A stretch of 34,441 nt of DNA from CBDVBZ01 sp965372355 (GTDB lineage Bacteria > Krumholzibacteriota > Krumholzibacteriia > WVZY01), in the NCBI GenBank assembly GCA_965372355.1, contig CBDVBZ010000021.1, forward strand, positions 1 through 34,441, in the 5' to 3' direction. The notes beneath the pieces were generated by a model. It searched no databases. It was given only the letters and a program-made list of their open reading frames with translations, and was not told the DNA's origin. Shown piece by piece: positions 1 through 8,194 of the stretch. How positions within the stretch are numbered: the stretch's first letter is position 1; each line of letters starts with the position of its first letter. A program made the translations under genes and the position numbers.

Positions 1-90
1 GCCGGTGGGACCCACTTTTGTTGGTGGTTCGGCGCCCGCTCCCGCCGGTGGGACCAACTTTCGTTGGTGGATGTGACCACCAACAAGCCA
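1..90. repeat. Two-copy 27-bp direct repeat upstream of ispG
   Basis: A 27-bp unit at 1-27 recurs at 44-70 with two mismatches, separated by 16 bp. The first copy starts at the window edge, so more copies may lie outside. Copy 2 contains the inverted repeat CCAAC-TTTC-GTTGG, and its end (GTTGGTGG, 63-70) can also pair with CCACCAAC at 77-84. The repeats sit just upstream of the ispG promoter. They may be a terminator or attenuator of a gene to the left, or a small dispersed repeat. No coding frame here is convincing. Confidence 0.6.
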
Positions 91-114
91 TTGGAAAAAC
101 GCCTGTTAACCCGT

Positions 115-143
115 TTGCGGGCGGCGATGCGTTCGATTATACT
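115..143 (+). promoter_or_regulatory. Predicted sigma70-type promoter of ispG
   Basis: TTGCGG at 115-120 is followed after exactly 17 bases by TATACT at 138-143. The distance to the ispG start gives a leader of about 50 nt. The spacing and the -10 are good and the -35 matches in its first three bases. Confidence 0.55.
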
Positions 144-200
144 GGATACAGCAACGGCGCAAGGTGCGCCTTGCTTTCGTAGCGAACGGAGCAGCTTTCT

Positions 201-1268
201 ATGTTCACACGTAAAGACACGAGACGGGTCATGGTCGGCGATGTGCCGGTGGGCGGCGGCGCCCCCATCTCCGTCCAGTCGATGACGACGACGGACACGA
301 CGGATGTCGACGCCACGCTGGAGGAGATTCTCAGGCTGCAGGATATTGGGTGCGACATCATCCGGGTCAGCACGCCGAGCCGCGCGAGTGTCGATGCGCT
401 CGAGAAGATCATGCCCAAAACGACGGTGCCGATCGTGGCCGATATTCATTTCGACCACAGTGTCGCGCTGCTCGTTGCCGACATCGGTGTCGCCAAGCTG
501 CGCATCAATCCCGGCAACATCGGCTCCCGCGACAAGGTAGAAAAAGTCGTGAGGAAGGCTGTCGACAACAGGCTACCCATCCGCATCGGTGTCAACGCGG
601 GCTCGCTCGAGCGAGATCTCCTCGAAAAGTACGGTTTCCCGACACCCGAGGCGATGGTCGATAGCGCGTTGCGCCATATCGCGATCCTCGAAGCGCTCGA
701 TTTTCACGATATTATCGTATCGGTCAAGGCGTCTTCGGTCGCACTCGCTACCGGTAGCTACCGGCTTCTCGCCGAGAAGGTCGACTACCCGCTCCACCTG
801 GGTATCACCGAATCCGGTACGCTGATTAGTGGGACGGTCTATTCGTCGGTCGGGTTGGGTATTCTGCTCGCCGAGGGGATCGGTGACACCATCCGTGTGT
901 CACTGACTGCCGATGTCGAAGAGGAAGTCAAGGTCGGCCGCAAGATCCTCGCATCGCTCGATCTGGCGGCGAATGTGCCACGCATCATTTCGTGTCCCTC
1001 CTGCGCGCGCAACCATCTCGATCTTTTTCGTATCGCCGAGGAGGTCGAGCAGCGCTTTGCCGGTCTCAAGAAATCGGTAAAGATCGCCGTTATGGGTTGC
1101 GCGGTCAACGGCCCCGGCGAGGCGCGTGAGGCCGACTTCGGGATCATGGGGGGTATGGGATATGGCCAGATCTTTGTCGATGGCAAGATCGTAAAGAAAG
1201 TTCCCGAAGCGGATCTGGTCGACGAACTCGAAAAAGAAATCCGCAACAGACTGGGCGAGTGGGAATGA
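201..1268 (+). CDS. ispG: 4-hydroxy-3-methylbut-2-en-1-yl diphosphate synthase
   Basis: IspG (GcpE) performs the penultimate step of the non-mevalonate isoprenoid pathway, reductively opening the cyclic MEcPP to HMBPP with a [4Fe-4S] cluster. The 355-residue protein matches the short bacterial form: the N-terminal TIM barrel opens with the typical RRVMVGDVPVGGGAPISVQS-like segment, and the C-terminal half holds the cluster motifs CPSC and MGCAVNGPGEA, which supply three cysteines, plus the conserved Asn-Gly-Pro-Gly. The ATG at 201 is preceded by GGAG at 188-191, nine bases upstream. It appears monocistronic: its stop faces the stop of a convergent gene 58 bp away. The electron donor cannot be judged from the sequence. 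Confidence 0.97.
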   Translation: MFTRKDTRRVMVGDVPVGGGAPISVQSMTTTDTTDVDATLEEILRLQDIGCDIIRVSTPSRASVDALEKIMPKTTVPIVADIHFDHSVALLVADIGVAKLRINPGNIGSRDKVEKVVRKAVDNRLPIRIGVNAGSLERDLLEKYGFPTPEAMVDSALRHIAILEALDFHDIIVSVKASSVALATGSYRLLAEKVDYPLHLGITESGTLISGTVYSSVGLGILLAEGIGDTIRVSLTADVEEEVKVGRKILASLDLAANVPRIISCPSCARNHLDLFRIAEEVEQRFAGLKKSVKIAVMGCAVNGPGEAREADFGIMGGMGYGQIFVDGKIVKKVPEADLVDELEKEIRNRLGEWE

Positions 1269-1326
1269 AGTGAAGGCGCTTGCCGTGCCCCGTGGTCAAT
1301 CGCAGGGTCCTGCGGAAGAACCTCGC

Positions 1327-2370
1327 TCACTCGTCTCCAGACCTCGTCGGCTTCGCGTATTCCTCGATAAAGAATCGATTCTCCAGGTAGCGATCGCGCC
1401 AACCCGGGAATTCCTTGTCAAGTAAGACCCCAAGCGCCGCCCCTGCGTGATAGAACGCCGTCCGGCGTGACTTCTTGAGCGACATCTTCTCGAGCTCGTT
1501 GAGTATCTTTTCCCCCATCTTGCGCGCGACGACACCGAATCGTACGAAATCCGATAGGTCCTTGAACGCCTCCGAGGGTTTGTACGCCACTTCCGCTCTT
1601 CTCGCCAGCTTGTACTCGGTGTATCGGGCAATACCCTCCTGCCAGAGCTGAAACGAGTAGTACCGATAGTCATCATCGGTCAAGAGTGAGCGGAACGCCA
1701 GGCTCGACGCCATGTAGGCGGCAACGCGGTCCCGGTGCGATCCCGTCCCGGCTACGGCGTCGCGCAAATCCCGGCACATCTGACGAAACGCCGCACCGAC
1801 ATCCGGGTCGTCATACGGGAACGGGTAGTCCAGCATCCACATTCCGGTGTCATCGTCACTCTCCAGCCCCAACGAGTCCACCGAGGGATAGTACTCGGGT
1901 CGCGACATCTGCCACTGGTGAAAATGTTCATGGAGAAGCGTCATGACCCAACGTGTCGAGTGGCTAGCCTCCGTGTTCTTGGGTTGCCCGATCACAATCG
2001 TCGGGACACCGCCGACGGCGGGAAATGTCGCAAGGAGATTCGTGTCGAACTGCCGCTCTCGAACAAAGACTTCGCTTTGCAGGAGCGAATCGTATCCCAG
2101 TGGCGAAAAATCGTCTGTCGGGTCGGGGTGATATACGAGGAACTCGGCCGCTTTGGTTACGAGCAGGGTCGCGAACGGGGCGTCCGACCAACCGGGCCAG
2201 AACCTGTCACCGAGCTGGTCTGCGATGCGCCGTCCTTCGGCGATGCGTACTCGATCGTCGATGGGTAAGGTCGCTTCCTGGACATCCGCCGCGACGGTGA
2301 CGGGCATCACACAGCAAATTGCAACCGCGATGGTCAATCGAATGGCACGGGATGTCGTTGTCGCACACAA
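1327..2370 (-). CDS. Exported HExxH (gluzincin-like) putative metallopeptidase
   Basis: The 347-residue product starts at a TTG (2370) preceded by AAGGTGG and has a hydrophobic signal-like segment ending near Ala27-Ala28. The motif HEHFHQW (residues 147-151 for HExxH) is a canonical zinc-metalloprotease signature. About 95 residues later, QEGIARYTEYK supplies Glu245 in an E-G-x-A-R-Y-x-E context that resembles the third zinc ligand helix of gluzincins. I do not recognise a named family, so substrate and activity are unknown. It is the last gene of a four-gene minus-strand operon, 30 bp behind the DUF2269-like gene. Its company (a carboxypeptidase and an isoaspartyl peptidase) suggests peptide or protein turnover outside the cytoplasm. 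Confidence 0.75.
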   Translation of the reverse strand: MCATTTSRAIRLTIAVAICCVMPVTVAADVQEATLPIDDRVRIAEGRRIADQLGDRFWPGWSDAPFATLLVTKAAEFLVYHPDPTDDFSPLGYDSLLQSEVFVRERQFDTNLLATFPAVGGVPTIVIGQPKNTEASHSTRWVMTLLHEHFHQWQMSRPEYYPSVDSLGLESDDDTGMWMLDYPFPYDDPDVGAAFRQMCRDLRDAVAGTGSHRDRVAAYMASSLAFRSLLTDDDYRYYSFQLWQEGIARYTEYKLARRAEVAYKPSEAFKDLSDFVRFGVVARKMGEKILNELEKMSLKKSRRTAFYHAGAALGVLLDKEFPGWRDRYLENRFFIEEYAKPTRSGDE

Positions 2371-2400
2371 TTCGGAATACCCACCTTGCTGCCGGGTGGT

Positions 2401-2970
2401 CTAGCGCCACAAATCCGGTTTGAATATCATCATGACGAGGGCGATCAGCGGCAGGAGCGTCGCGATACCACCCCACATCATCCACCGCCACACGACGCCC
2501 TGGATCGGTTCGTCCGGCCCGCCGCCGGACTCGATGGCTTCTTGCGTCATACGGATCATCCGTTTTTGCAGCCGCACCAACACCGCGCCCCAGATCACGC
2601 CGGACAGTATAAAGAGCGTCAGCCCCAGCTCAACCCAGGCGGTGCCCGGCAACCCACCCCACCTTTCCACGGTGAGAAGCCCCGTAACGAGAATCAGCAC
2701 GATCCCGGGGAGAGTAAAGAGCCAGTCCGCACGCATCACGGATCGCGCCGCAAAATGAAGAACCACGATATTCTGTGCACGCCTGGCCTGCGCCATCCAC
2801 ATCGCGCTCACGATGATATTACCGAGAAACAAGACCGCTCCCAGCACGTGCAGAAAGACCATGGTCGCATGCACGGACTCGGACAACGAAACAAACGCGT
2901 GAGCACTCGACGTATCGAAGAAAATCGCCGCGCCTGCAACAGCAGGCACAGCCGATAAGCGGCATCGCAT
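2401..2970 (-). CDS. DUF2269-like integral membrane protein
   Basis: A 189-residue protein with an N-terminal signal-like segment (ending around SSAHA) and about four further hydrophobic helices. The first helix carries LHVLGAVLFLGNIIVSA and the second AD-x5-PGIVLILVTG, the pattern of the DUF2269 predicted membrane proteins, whose function is unknown. I chose the ATG at 2970 because AGGAG lies seven bases upstream. A longer reading to 3045 would overlap the preceding peptidase gene and place 25 hydrophilic residues before the signal segment. It lies 37 bp after the M14 peptidase gene and 30 bp before the HExxH protein, so it is probably co-transcribed with both. Confidence 0.75.
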   Translation of the reverse strand: MRCRLSAVPAVAGAAIFFDTSSAHAFVSLSESVHATMVFLHVLGAVLFLGNIIVSAMWMAQARRAQNIVVLHFAARSVMRADWLFTLPGIVLILVTGLLTVERWGGLPGTAWVELGLTLFILSGVIWGAVLVRLQKRMIRMTQEAIESGGGPDEPIQGVVWRWMMWGGIATLLPLIALVMMIFKPDLWR

Positions 2971-3007
2971 TGGGGATCTCCTGTCTGCTATCCCATCGAT
3001 TGTCAGG

Positions 3008-4780
3008 TTATGACTCCAGAAGCGCGCGCACCTGGGCCGCGTCAAAGATCTTGCCCACCGGGTAGACGTTCTTCTGTTTGTCCCAATACGGTGTGTGCTG
3101 GAAAAACCAGTTGAGGATCACCCTTGGTTTGTCCGCGAACTCTGGATCGTTCTCTATCTTTGCCTCGAACTCCCTGCGCAGTTCCTCGTCTGCCGCCAGC
3201 ATCTCGCGCGCCATTTTCTCCATGACATAGGACTCGGCGTATTCCTTCTGCTCGAAAATCGTGTCGAAGAAACCCCAAAAGACATACGAATCCGGGCCCT
3301 CCGGTTCGAGAATATGGGCGGCGACCTGGGCAGTTGGCTGGTTCATATCGACAACGACCGACCCCGCGGGATACATGCGTTCCTCACGGATCTCGACAAC
3401 CTCGAACGATACCGGGTGCCGCCCCTCGTACGGGCGCGCCTGCCATTCGGGATTCTCGAACCGGTATGAGTCCACCGTTAGTGTACGCGGCTCCCCGAGC
3501 CGGTCGAGATCGACACCATGGAGCTCGAGTCTGTCGATCACGTCTGTCCACTCCGGCGGTATGATGTACGCCTCGGGCAGGTCGGCCTCGACGGTCGGGT
3601 TCTGCCGGTCGAGATAGGAGATCTTGAACGTCACCGGTTTGCCGTTGAAGCGGTACCACATGCCACCGGTGAGATCGCTTTCGCCCACCTCGAAATCGAT
3701 GCCTTTGAACTCGATGATCGTCGGCCGTTCGCGATCCGCCCGAAACTGAAGGGGAAAGAGCGTGCCCCGCAATTGCTCACCGGCCGCATAGCGATCCGCG
3801 TCGGCAACCGCTTTCTTGAGGCTCCGGTATTCCTCGTTGAGGCGGATCATCGTCTGCTTGAGCAATTCGTAAGTGCCGCTGACGCGGGTCTTGTAGTCCT
3901 TTAGCGCGTGCGCCTCAATGAGAAGCCCAGGGCGGTTGCGAAGCGACGTGTATCCGTTGGCAAACCGCGGAGTGGAGACCCAGCTGAACATCCCACCCTT
4001 CGGGTTCGGCCGTTCGGAAAGCATGACATACGGTGACATTTCATAACCGGCTTCGATCATGCTCTCCTTGACCGGCGCGAGATACACATCCTCCGTCCAG
4101 CGGGTAACCGGCGGCACCATGTTGCCGAATATATCCATGATGTACGTAAGAACGTACTGATGATCAGATCCGTCGGTAACGTGGCAATCGACAAAGAAAT
4201 CGGGCTGCCAGACGTTGAACAGCCGGAGCCACGCCCGAATCTCTGGCGTATCCGCTTTGAGATAATCGCGATTCAGGTTGAGGTTCTGCGCGGTCACCCG
4301 CCAACCCATCTCCTTTGGCCCATTCTGGTTAATCCGGTTAAAGGGGCCAAAGCGCTCGTGACCGTCCACGTTGAGTATCGGAATAAAGAGAACCGTGACG
4401 TGATCGAGAAGATCCGGATACTTCTTTGTCACCGCGATGTCGCGGAGCAACATCAGCCCGGCGTCCTTACCGTCACTCTCACCGGGGTGTATACACGCCT
4501 GTATCAACAGGACGACCTTGTCATCCCGCCGGATCTTGTCGGGTGAGAACTGACGGTCCCTGTCGGCCACAAGCAGGGGAAGGTCACGGCCTTGAGGGGT
4601 CTTGCCAAACTTCGTGTACCTCAACCACTGCGACGCCGTATCGAGCCTCTTGCAGTACTCGACGGTCTCGTCATAACGCGGGGTCTCCTTGAACCCCGAC
4701 GCCTCGTAGTATGTCGTGAAATCGTCCTGAGCCCCTACAGACGTCGCAAGCAGCAGAAGCGCGACTATCATCCCTTTCAT
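3008..4780 (-). CDS. Secreted M14-family zinc carboxypeptidase
   Basis: This 590-residue protein has a short signal peptide (cleavage likely after VGA-Q) and an N-terminal M14 catalytic domain. Visible residues are the zinc ligands His98 and Glu101 in IHPGESDG, Asn170-Arg171 in NLNLNRDY for substrate carboxylate binding, the third ligand His200 in VDCHVTDGSD, and the catalytic Glu289 in LLIEAHAL. M14 enzymes remove C-terminal residues or trim peptidoglycan peptides. The 290 residues after the catalytic domain are not recognised and include likely beta-rich segments. The ATG at 4780 has AAGGAG six bases upstream; a GTG three bases earlier is possible. It starts 14 bp after the asparaginase-like gene, so the two are almost certainly one operon. 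Confidence 0.88.
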   Translation of the reverse strand: MKGMIVALLLLATSVGAQDDFTTYYEASGFKETPRYDETVEYCKRLDTASQWLRYTKFGKTPQGRDLPLLVADRDRQFSPDKIRRDDKVVLLIQACIHPGESDGKDAGLMLLRDIAVTKKYPDLLDHVTVLFIPILNVDGHERFGPFNRINQNGPKEMGWRVTAQNLNLNRDYLKADTPEIRAWLRLFNVWQPDFFVDCHVTDGSDHQYVLTYIMDIFGNMVPPVTRWTEDVYLAPVKESMIEAGYEMSPYVMLSERPNPKGGMFSWVSTPRFANGYTSLRNRPGLLIEAHALKDYKTRVSGTYELLKQTMIRLNEEYRSLKKAVADADRYAAGEQLRGTLFPLQFRADRERPTIIEFKGIDFEVGESDLTGGMWYRFNGKPVTFKISYLDRQNPTVEADLPEAYIIPPEWTDVIDRLELHGVDLDRLGEPRTLTVDSYRFENPEWQARPYEGRHPVSFEVVEIREERMYPAGSVVVDMNQPTAQVAAHILEPEGPDSYVFWGFFDTIFEQKEYAESYVMEKMAREMLAADEELRREFEAKIENDPEFADKPRVILNWFFQHTPYWDKQKNVYPVGKIFDAAQVRALLES

Positions 4781-4794
4781 CACTCTCTCCTTGC

Positions 4795-5826
4795 CTATTG
4801 CTCGACTTGCTCTTTGCCATAAATGGCGACGTGGTACTCACCATCGTCGAGGACATATCCGCGGTACATCCCGGCGGTGTTGAACTGCATCGCCACATTG
4901 CCGTTTTTGTCGAGAGCTATGATGCCTCCGTCGCCTCCCATGCCGGTCAGCTCTTCATCGATCACTTTCGTCGCCGATTCCTCGAGTGACAAACCGGCGT
5001 GCTCCATCAGGACGGATACCCGGTACGACAAAAGACCCCGCATGAAGTACTCTCCCGTACCCGTGGCCGACACGGCACACGTGGCATTGTTCGCATACGT
5101 CCCCGCGCCGATAATCGGAGAGTCTCCGACGCGGCCGTGCATCTTGTTCGTGAGCCCACCCGTCGATGTTGCCGCGGCCAGGTTGCCATCGCGATCGAGA
5201 GCGATGGCCGCCGACGTGCCGTACTTCGTCGACTCATCAGCCGGTGATGCCTTTGACGACTGATCCTTCTCCTTCGCCCGCAGCAGCGATTCCCAGCGTC
5301 GCTGCGTAAAGAAATACTCGGGGTCCACGATCTCCAGCCCCTGGGCGGCGGCGTACAGCTCGGCGCCCCTCCCGACCAGCATGACGTGTCTCGTCTTCTC
5401 CATCACCTCGCGTGCCGCCTTGATCGGGTTCTTGATCGTCCTCACCGACGCTACGGCACCTGCGTTGAGGTTCGAGCCATCCATGATCGATGCATCCATC
5501 TCGTTCGTGCCCTGACCGGTGAACACAGAACCCTTGCCGGCATTGAAGAGCGGCGAGTCTTCCATGACGACCACGGCGGCCTCCACCGCATCGAGTGCGC
5601 TGCCACCTTCGGCGAGGATCGTGTAACCCGCTTCCAGGGCTTGTTTGAGCGCGTTTTCGTATTGCTCTTCCCGTTCGGGTGTCAGGTTTTCCTTCAGGAT
5701 CGTCCCCGCGCCCCCGTGGACGACCAGCGCGATCTTCGAGACCTGTTGTTGCTCGCCCTGTTGGGCGCAACCGGCGACGAGGATGCCCAAAAACAACAGG
5801 CAGCCGAGCTTGCAAAACTGTTTCAT
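4795..5826 (-). CDS. Lipoprotein isoaspartyl peptidase / L-asparaginase (Ntn hydrolase)
   Basis: A plant-type asparaginase (family T2) of 343 residues. After a lipobox (LVAGC, Cys20) the mature part begins IALVVHGGAGTI, the typical start of the alpha subunit. The autocleavage site is Gly203-Thr204 in KYGTSAAIALDRDGN, where Thr204 would become the N-terminal nucleophile. ATSTGG and the later GTGEYFMR and GDGG segments match the beta subunit. The enzyme removes isoaspartyl residues from damaged peptides or hydrolyses asparagine, here probably tethered to a membrane outside the cytoplasm. I chose the ATG at 5826 because AGAGAGG precedes it and the lipoprotein signal begins there; the frame stays open to 6144 only as a shadow of dinB. 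It is the first gene of the four-gene secreted-hydrolase operon and is divergent from dinB. Confidence 0.92.
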   Translation of the reverse strand: MKQFCKLGCLLFLGILVAGCAQQGEQQQVSKIALVVHGGAGTILKENLTPEREEQYENALKQALEAGYTILAEGGSALDAVEAAVVVMEDSPLFNAGKGSVFTGQGTNEMDASIMDGSNLNAGAVASVRTIKNPIKAAREVMEKTRHVMLVGRGAELYAAAQGLEIVDPEYFFTQRRWESLLRAKEKDQSSKASPADESTKYGTSAAIALDRDGNLAAATSTGGLTNKMHGRVGDSPIIGAGTYANNATCAVSATGTGEYFMRGLLSYRVSVLMEHAGLSLEESATKVIDEELTGMGGDGGIIALDKNGNVAMQFNTAGMYRGYVLDDGEYHVAIYGKEQVEQ

Positions 5827-5838
5827 TGGAAACCTCTC

Positions 5839-5867
5839 TTGGTGTGACCGACGATACCGTGTAATCT
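5839..5867 (+). promoter_or_regulatory. Possible promoter of dinB
   Basis: TTGGTG (5839-5844) is followed after 17 bases by TAATCT (5862-5867) in the 66-bp divergent gap before dinB. The -10 is weak (3 of 6 consensus bases) and I see no clear LexA-like operator. Confidence 0.25.
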
Positions 5868-5892
5868 TATGCGTGGATAGGAAGCCTAAGAG

Positions 5893-7116
5893 TTGACCGA
5901 CAAAAAGCATAGCACACGAACCAACCGGCCGGAAGCGTCCTCTAGGGCGATCCTCCACGTCGATATGGATGCCTTCTACGCATCGATCGAGATGCTCGAG
6001 AACCCCGACCTGCGCGGGCAGCCGGTCATCGTCGGTGGGACTGCGGAAAAAAGGGGTGTTGTGGCCGCCGCATCGTACGAGGTGCGGAAGTATGGTGTGC
6101 ACAGTGCCATGAGTTCCTACCGTGCCAAACAGCTCTGCCCGCATGCTGTTTTTATTCCGCCACGCATGGGTGACTACGTCAAATACTCGAAGAGGATCTT
6201 TGCCATACTAAGAGAGTACACACCACTCGTCGAGCCTCTGTCGATCGATGAAGCGTTTCTCGATGTGACGGGCAGCCGCAAGCTGTTTGGCCCAGCGACC
6301 GAAATCGGCAAGACGATCAAACGCCGAATTCGGGAAGAGGTAGGATTGACGGCATCGGTGGGCGTCGCATCCAACAAGTTTCTGGCGAAGCTTGCCAGCG
6401 ATTTGGAGAAACCGGACGGGTTCGTCGTCATCAAGCCCGGACAAGCCGAGACACGCCTGGCCGTTTTGCACGTCTCGAAGCTCTGGGGTGTCGGCAAGGT
6501 GACGCAGCGCCAGCTCGCCAGCCAAGGCGTCGAGACGATCAAGGATCTCCTGGCCATGCCCACCCATCAGCTCGAGGGCATCGTCGGCTCGTATGCTCCG
6601 CGTCTAAAAGACCTGGCAAGAGGGATCGATGACCGGCCGGTCGTCGTGGGTGAGTCGTCAAAATCGATTGGTGCGGAGACGACGTTCGCCGAGGACATCG
6701 CCGACGATAAACGCCTACGCGAGGCTCTCGATTCGCTTGCCGTCCGCGTGGCCAAACGTCTTCGCAAAGAGGGTTACCGAGCACACGCCATTCATCTAAA
6801 GGCGCGTTACGCCGATTTCACAACCGTGACACGCGCCACGACCATTCCCATTGCCACCGCCTCCACGCAGACCCTCGTCCAAACCGCACGGGAACTGCTC
6901 GAAACACGTCTCGGCCGCGAGGGCAGAGCGCTTCGGCTGGTTGGCGTATCGGCGTCCGGACTCGTGCGACCCGCGGAAGGCGAGCCCGAGCTTTTTCCCG
7001 ATACACAGCGCGAACAAAGCGAGCGTGTCGATCATCTGCTCGACACACTACAGGAAAAATTCGGATCGGGGAAAATATGGCGAGGTTATCAGAAACGAAC
7101 CGAAGACGACGCGTGA
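5893..7116 (+). CDS. dinB: DNA polymerase IV (Y-family translesion polymerase)
   Basis: The 407-residue product is a full-length DinB. Catalytic carboxylates are Asp24 in HVDMDAFYAS and Asp119-Glu120 in LSIDEAFLDV. The aromatic pair in DAFYAS is the steric gate against ribonucleotides. The thumb helix-hairpin-helix region (LWGVGKVTQRQL) and the little finger follow. Near the C-terminus, EPELFPD resembles the sliding-clamp-binding peptide usually found there. The start is a TTG at 5893 with GGAAG upstream; no ATG precedes the catalytic HVDMD motif except distantly. It bypasses DNA lesions at the cost of fidelity. Its stop is 6 bp from the stop of convergent rlmN. Confidence 0.96.
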   Translation: MTDKKHSTRTNRPEASSRAILHVDMDAFYASIEMLENPDLRGQPVIVGGTAEKRGVVAAASYEVRKYGVHSAMSSYRAKQLCPHAVFIPPRMGDYVKYSKRIFAILREYTPLVEPLSIDEAFLDVTGSRKLFGPATEIGKTIKRRIREEVGLTASVGVASNKFLAKLASDLEKPDGFVVIKPGQAETRLAVLHVSKLWGVGKVTQRQLASQGVETIKDLLAMPTHQLEGIVGSYAPRLKDLARGIDDRPVVVGESSKSIGAETTFAEDIADDKRLREALDSLAVRVAKRLRKEGYRAHAIHLKARYADFTTVTRATTIPIATASTQTLVQTARELLETRLGREGRALRLVGVSASGLVRPAEGEPELFPDTQREQSERVDHLLDTLQEKFGSGKIWRGYQKRTEDDA

Positions 7117-7122
7117 CTTCGT

Positions 7123-8184
7123 CTACTGGCGCTTCTGTTCGTGCTGTAGTCGGAGCTGACCGCATGCCGCGTTGATATCCGCGCCCTTTTCCTGGCGCAG
7201 TGTCGCTCTCACACCGCGATCTTCGAGAATCTTCTGAAACGTCTTGCACCGCCCGCTGCCCGGACGCTTCCACTCCAGCCCCTCGACTTCGTTGTAAGGG
7301 ATCAAATTCACCTTTGCGTGGAGGTCCCGCGCAATCTCAGCGAGATGTTTCGCCTGATCCCTCGTGTCGTTGACACCATCGATCAGAATATACTCGAACG
7401 TCATCATCCGACGCGCCTTGGTGCGGTAGTACCGGCACGCGTCCAGCAACTCCTGCAGGGGATACTTCTTGTTCACGGGCATGATTCGGTTGCGGACCTC
7501 GTCGGTGGCGCCATGAAGCGAAATGGCCAGACGGAACTGCATCGGCTGCTCGGCGAGCTGCTTGATGCGTGAAACGAGCCCAACGGTTGACACGGTGATC
7601 TTGCGGGCGCCGATCCCCAGCCCCCACGGCGCGTTGATGATCGTGAGCGCGCGCATCAGGCTGTCATAGTTGGCCAGCGGCTCTCCCATACCCATGACCA
7701 CGATGTTGTCGATTCTCTCGCCGCAGAGTTTCTGAGCGTGGACGACCTGATCGACGATCTCTGCTGCCGTTAGGCTGCGTTCGAGACCCTGAAGCCCGCT
7801 TGCGCAAAACCTGCAGCCGTAAGCACATCCAACCTGCGTGGATACGCACGCGGTGAGCCGGTCGCTCCGGCTGGTGAGACCCGGCGTCGCGGGTATCAGA
7901 ACGGTCTCGATAAGGGAGTGATCGTGAAGCTCGAAGAGGAGTTTTTCGGTGGTGTCGCCGGCCCGGTGAGTCTTTAGTGCCTTGACGGCATTGACCTCGT
8001 ATTCCTCGGCCAACCCGGTGCGAAGCGCTGCCGACAAGTTGGTCATCTCCTCGAAAGACACCGCCAGCTTGCCGTACGTCCAATCGAGAATCTGATCCAC
8101 CCGGTAGGCCGCCTCTCCCCGCTGCGTCAACCGACTGGCAAGTTCTTCACGGTACAGTGATTTTATGTCGGTTTTCGCGGACAC
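7123..8184 (-). CDS. rlmN: 23S rRNA (A2503-C2) / tRNA (A37-C2) methyltransferase
   Basis: A radical-SAM methyltransferase of 353 residues. The cluster motif CAYGCRFC supplies Cys120, Cys124 and Cys127. The two catalytic cysteines expected of RlmN are Cys113 (seven residues before the cluster motif) and Cys341 in the C-terminal NAACGQL. MGMGEPLANYD is the SAM-binding GEP segment. It methylates A2503 in the peptidyl-transferase centre, and in several bacteria also tRNA A37. The start is a GTG at 8184 with a poor Shine-Dalgarno sequence, ten bases after the stop of the upstream surface-repeat gene, so translation may depend on coupling. The pairing of a housekeeping RNA enzyme with two exported repeat proteins is odd and probably positional only. 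Confidence 0.96.
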   Translation of the reverse strand: MSAKTDIKSLYREELASRLTQRGEAAYRVDQILDWTYGKLAVSFEEMTNLSAALRTGLAEEYEVNAVKALKTHRAGDTTEKLLFELHDHSLIETVLIPATPGLTSRSDRLTACVSTQVGCAYGCRFCASGLQGLERSLTAAEIVDQVVHAQKLCGERIDNIVVMGMGEPLANYDSLMRALTIINAPWGLGIGARKITVSTVGLVSRIKQLAEQPMQFRLAISLHGATDEVRNRIMPVNKKYPLQELLDACRYYRTKARRMMTFEYILIDGVNDTRDQAKHLAEIARDLHAKVNLIPYNEVEGLEWKRPGSGRCKTFQKILEDRGVRATLRQEKGADINAACGQLRLQHEQKRQ

Positions 8185-8194
8185 AGCCCGGCAG

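Noticed and set aside
1301..1314. Hairpin CGCAG-GGTC-CTGCG between convergent ispG and the HExxH gene
   Set aside because: Only a 5-bp stem and no U-tract on either side, so too weak to call a terminator.
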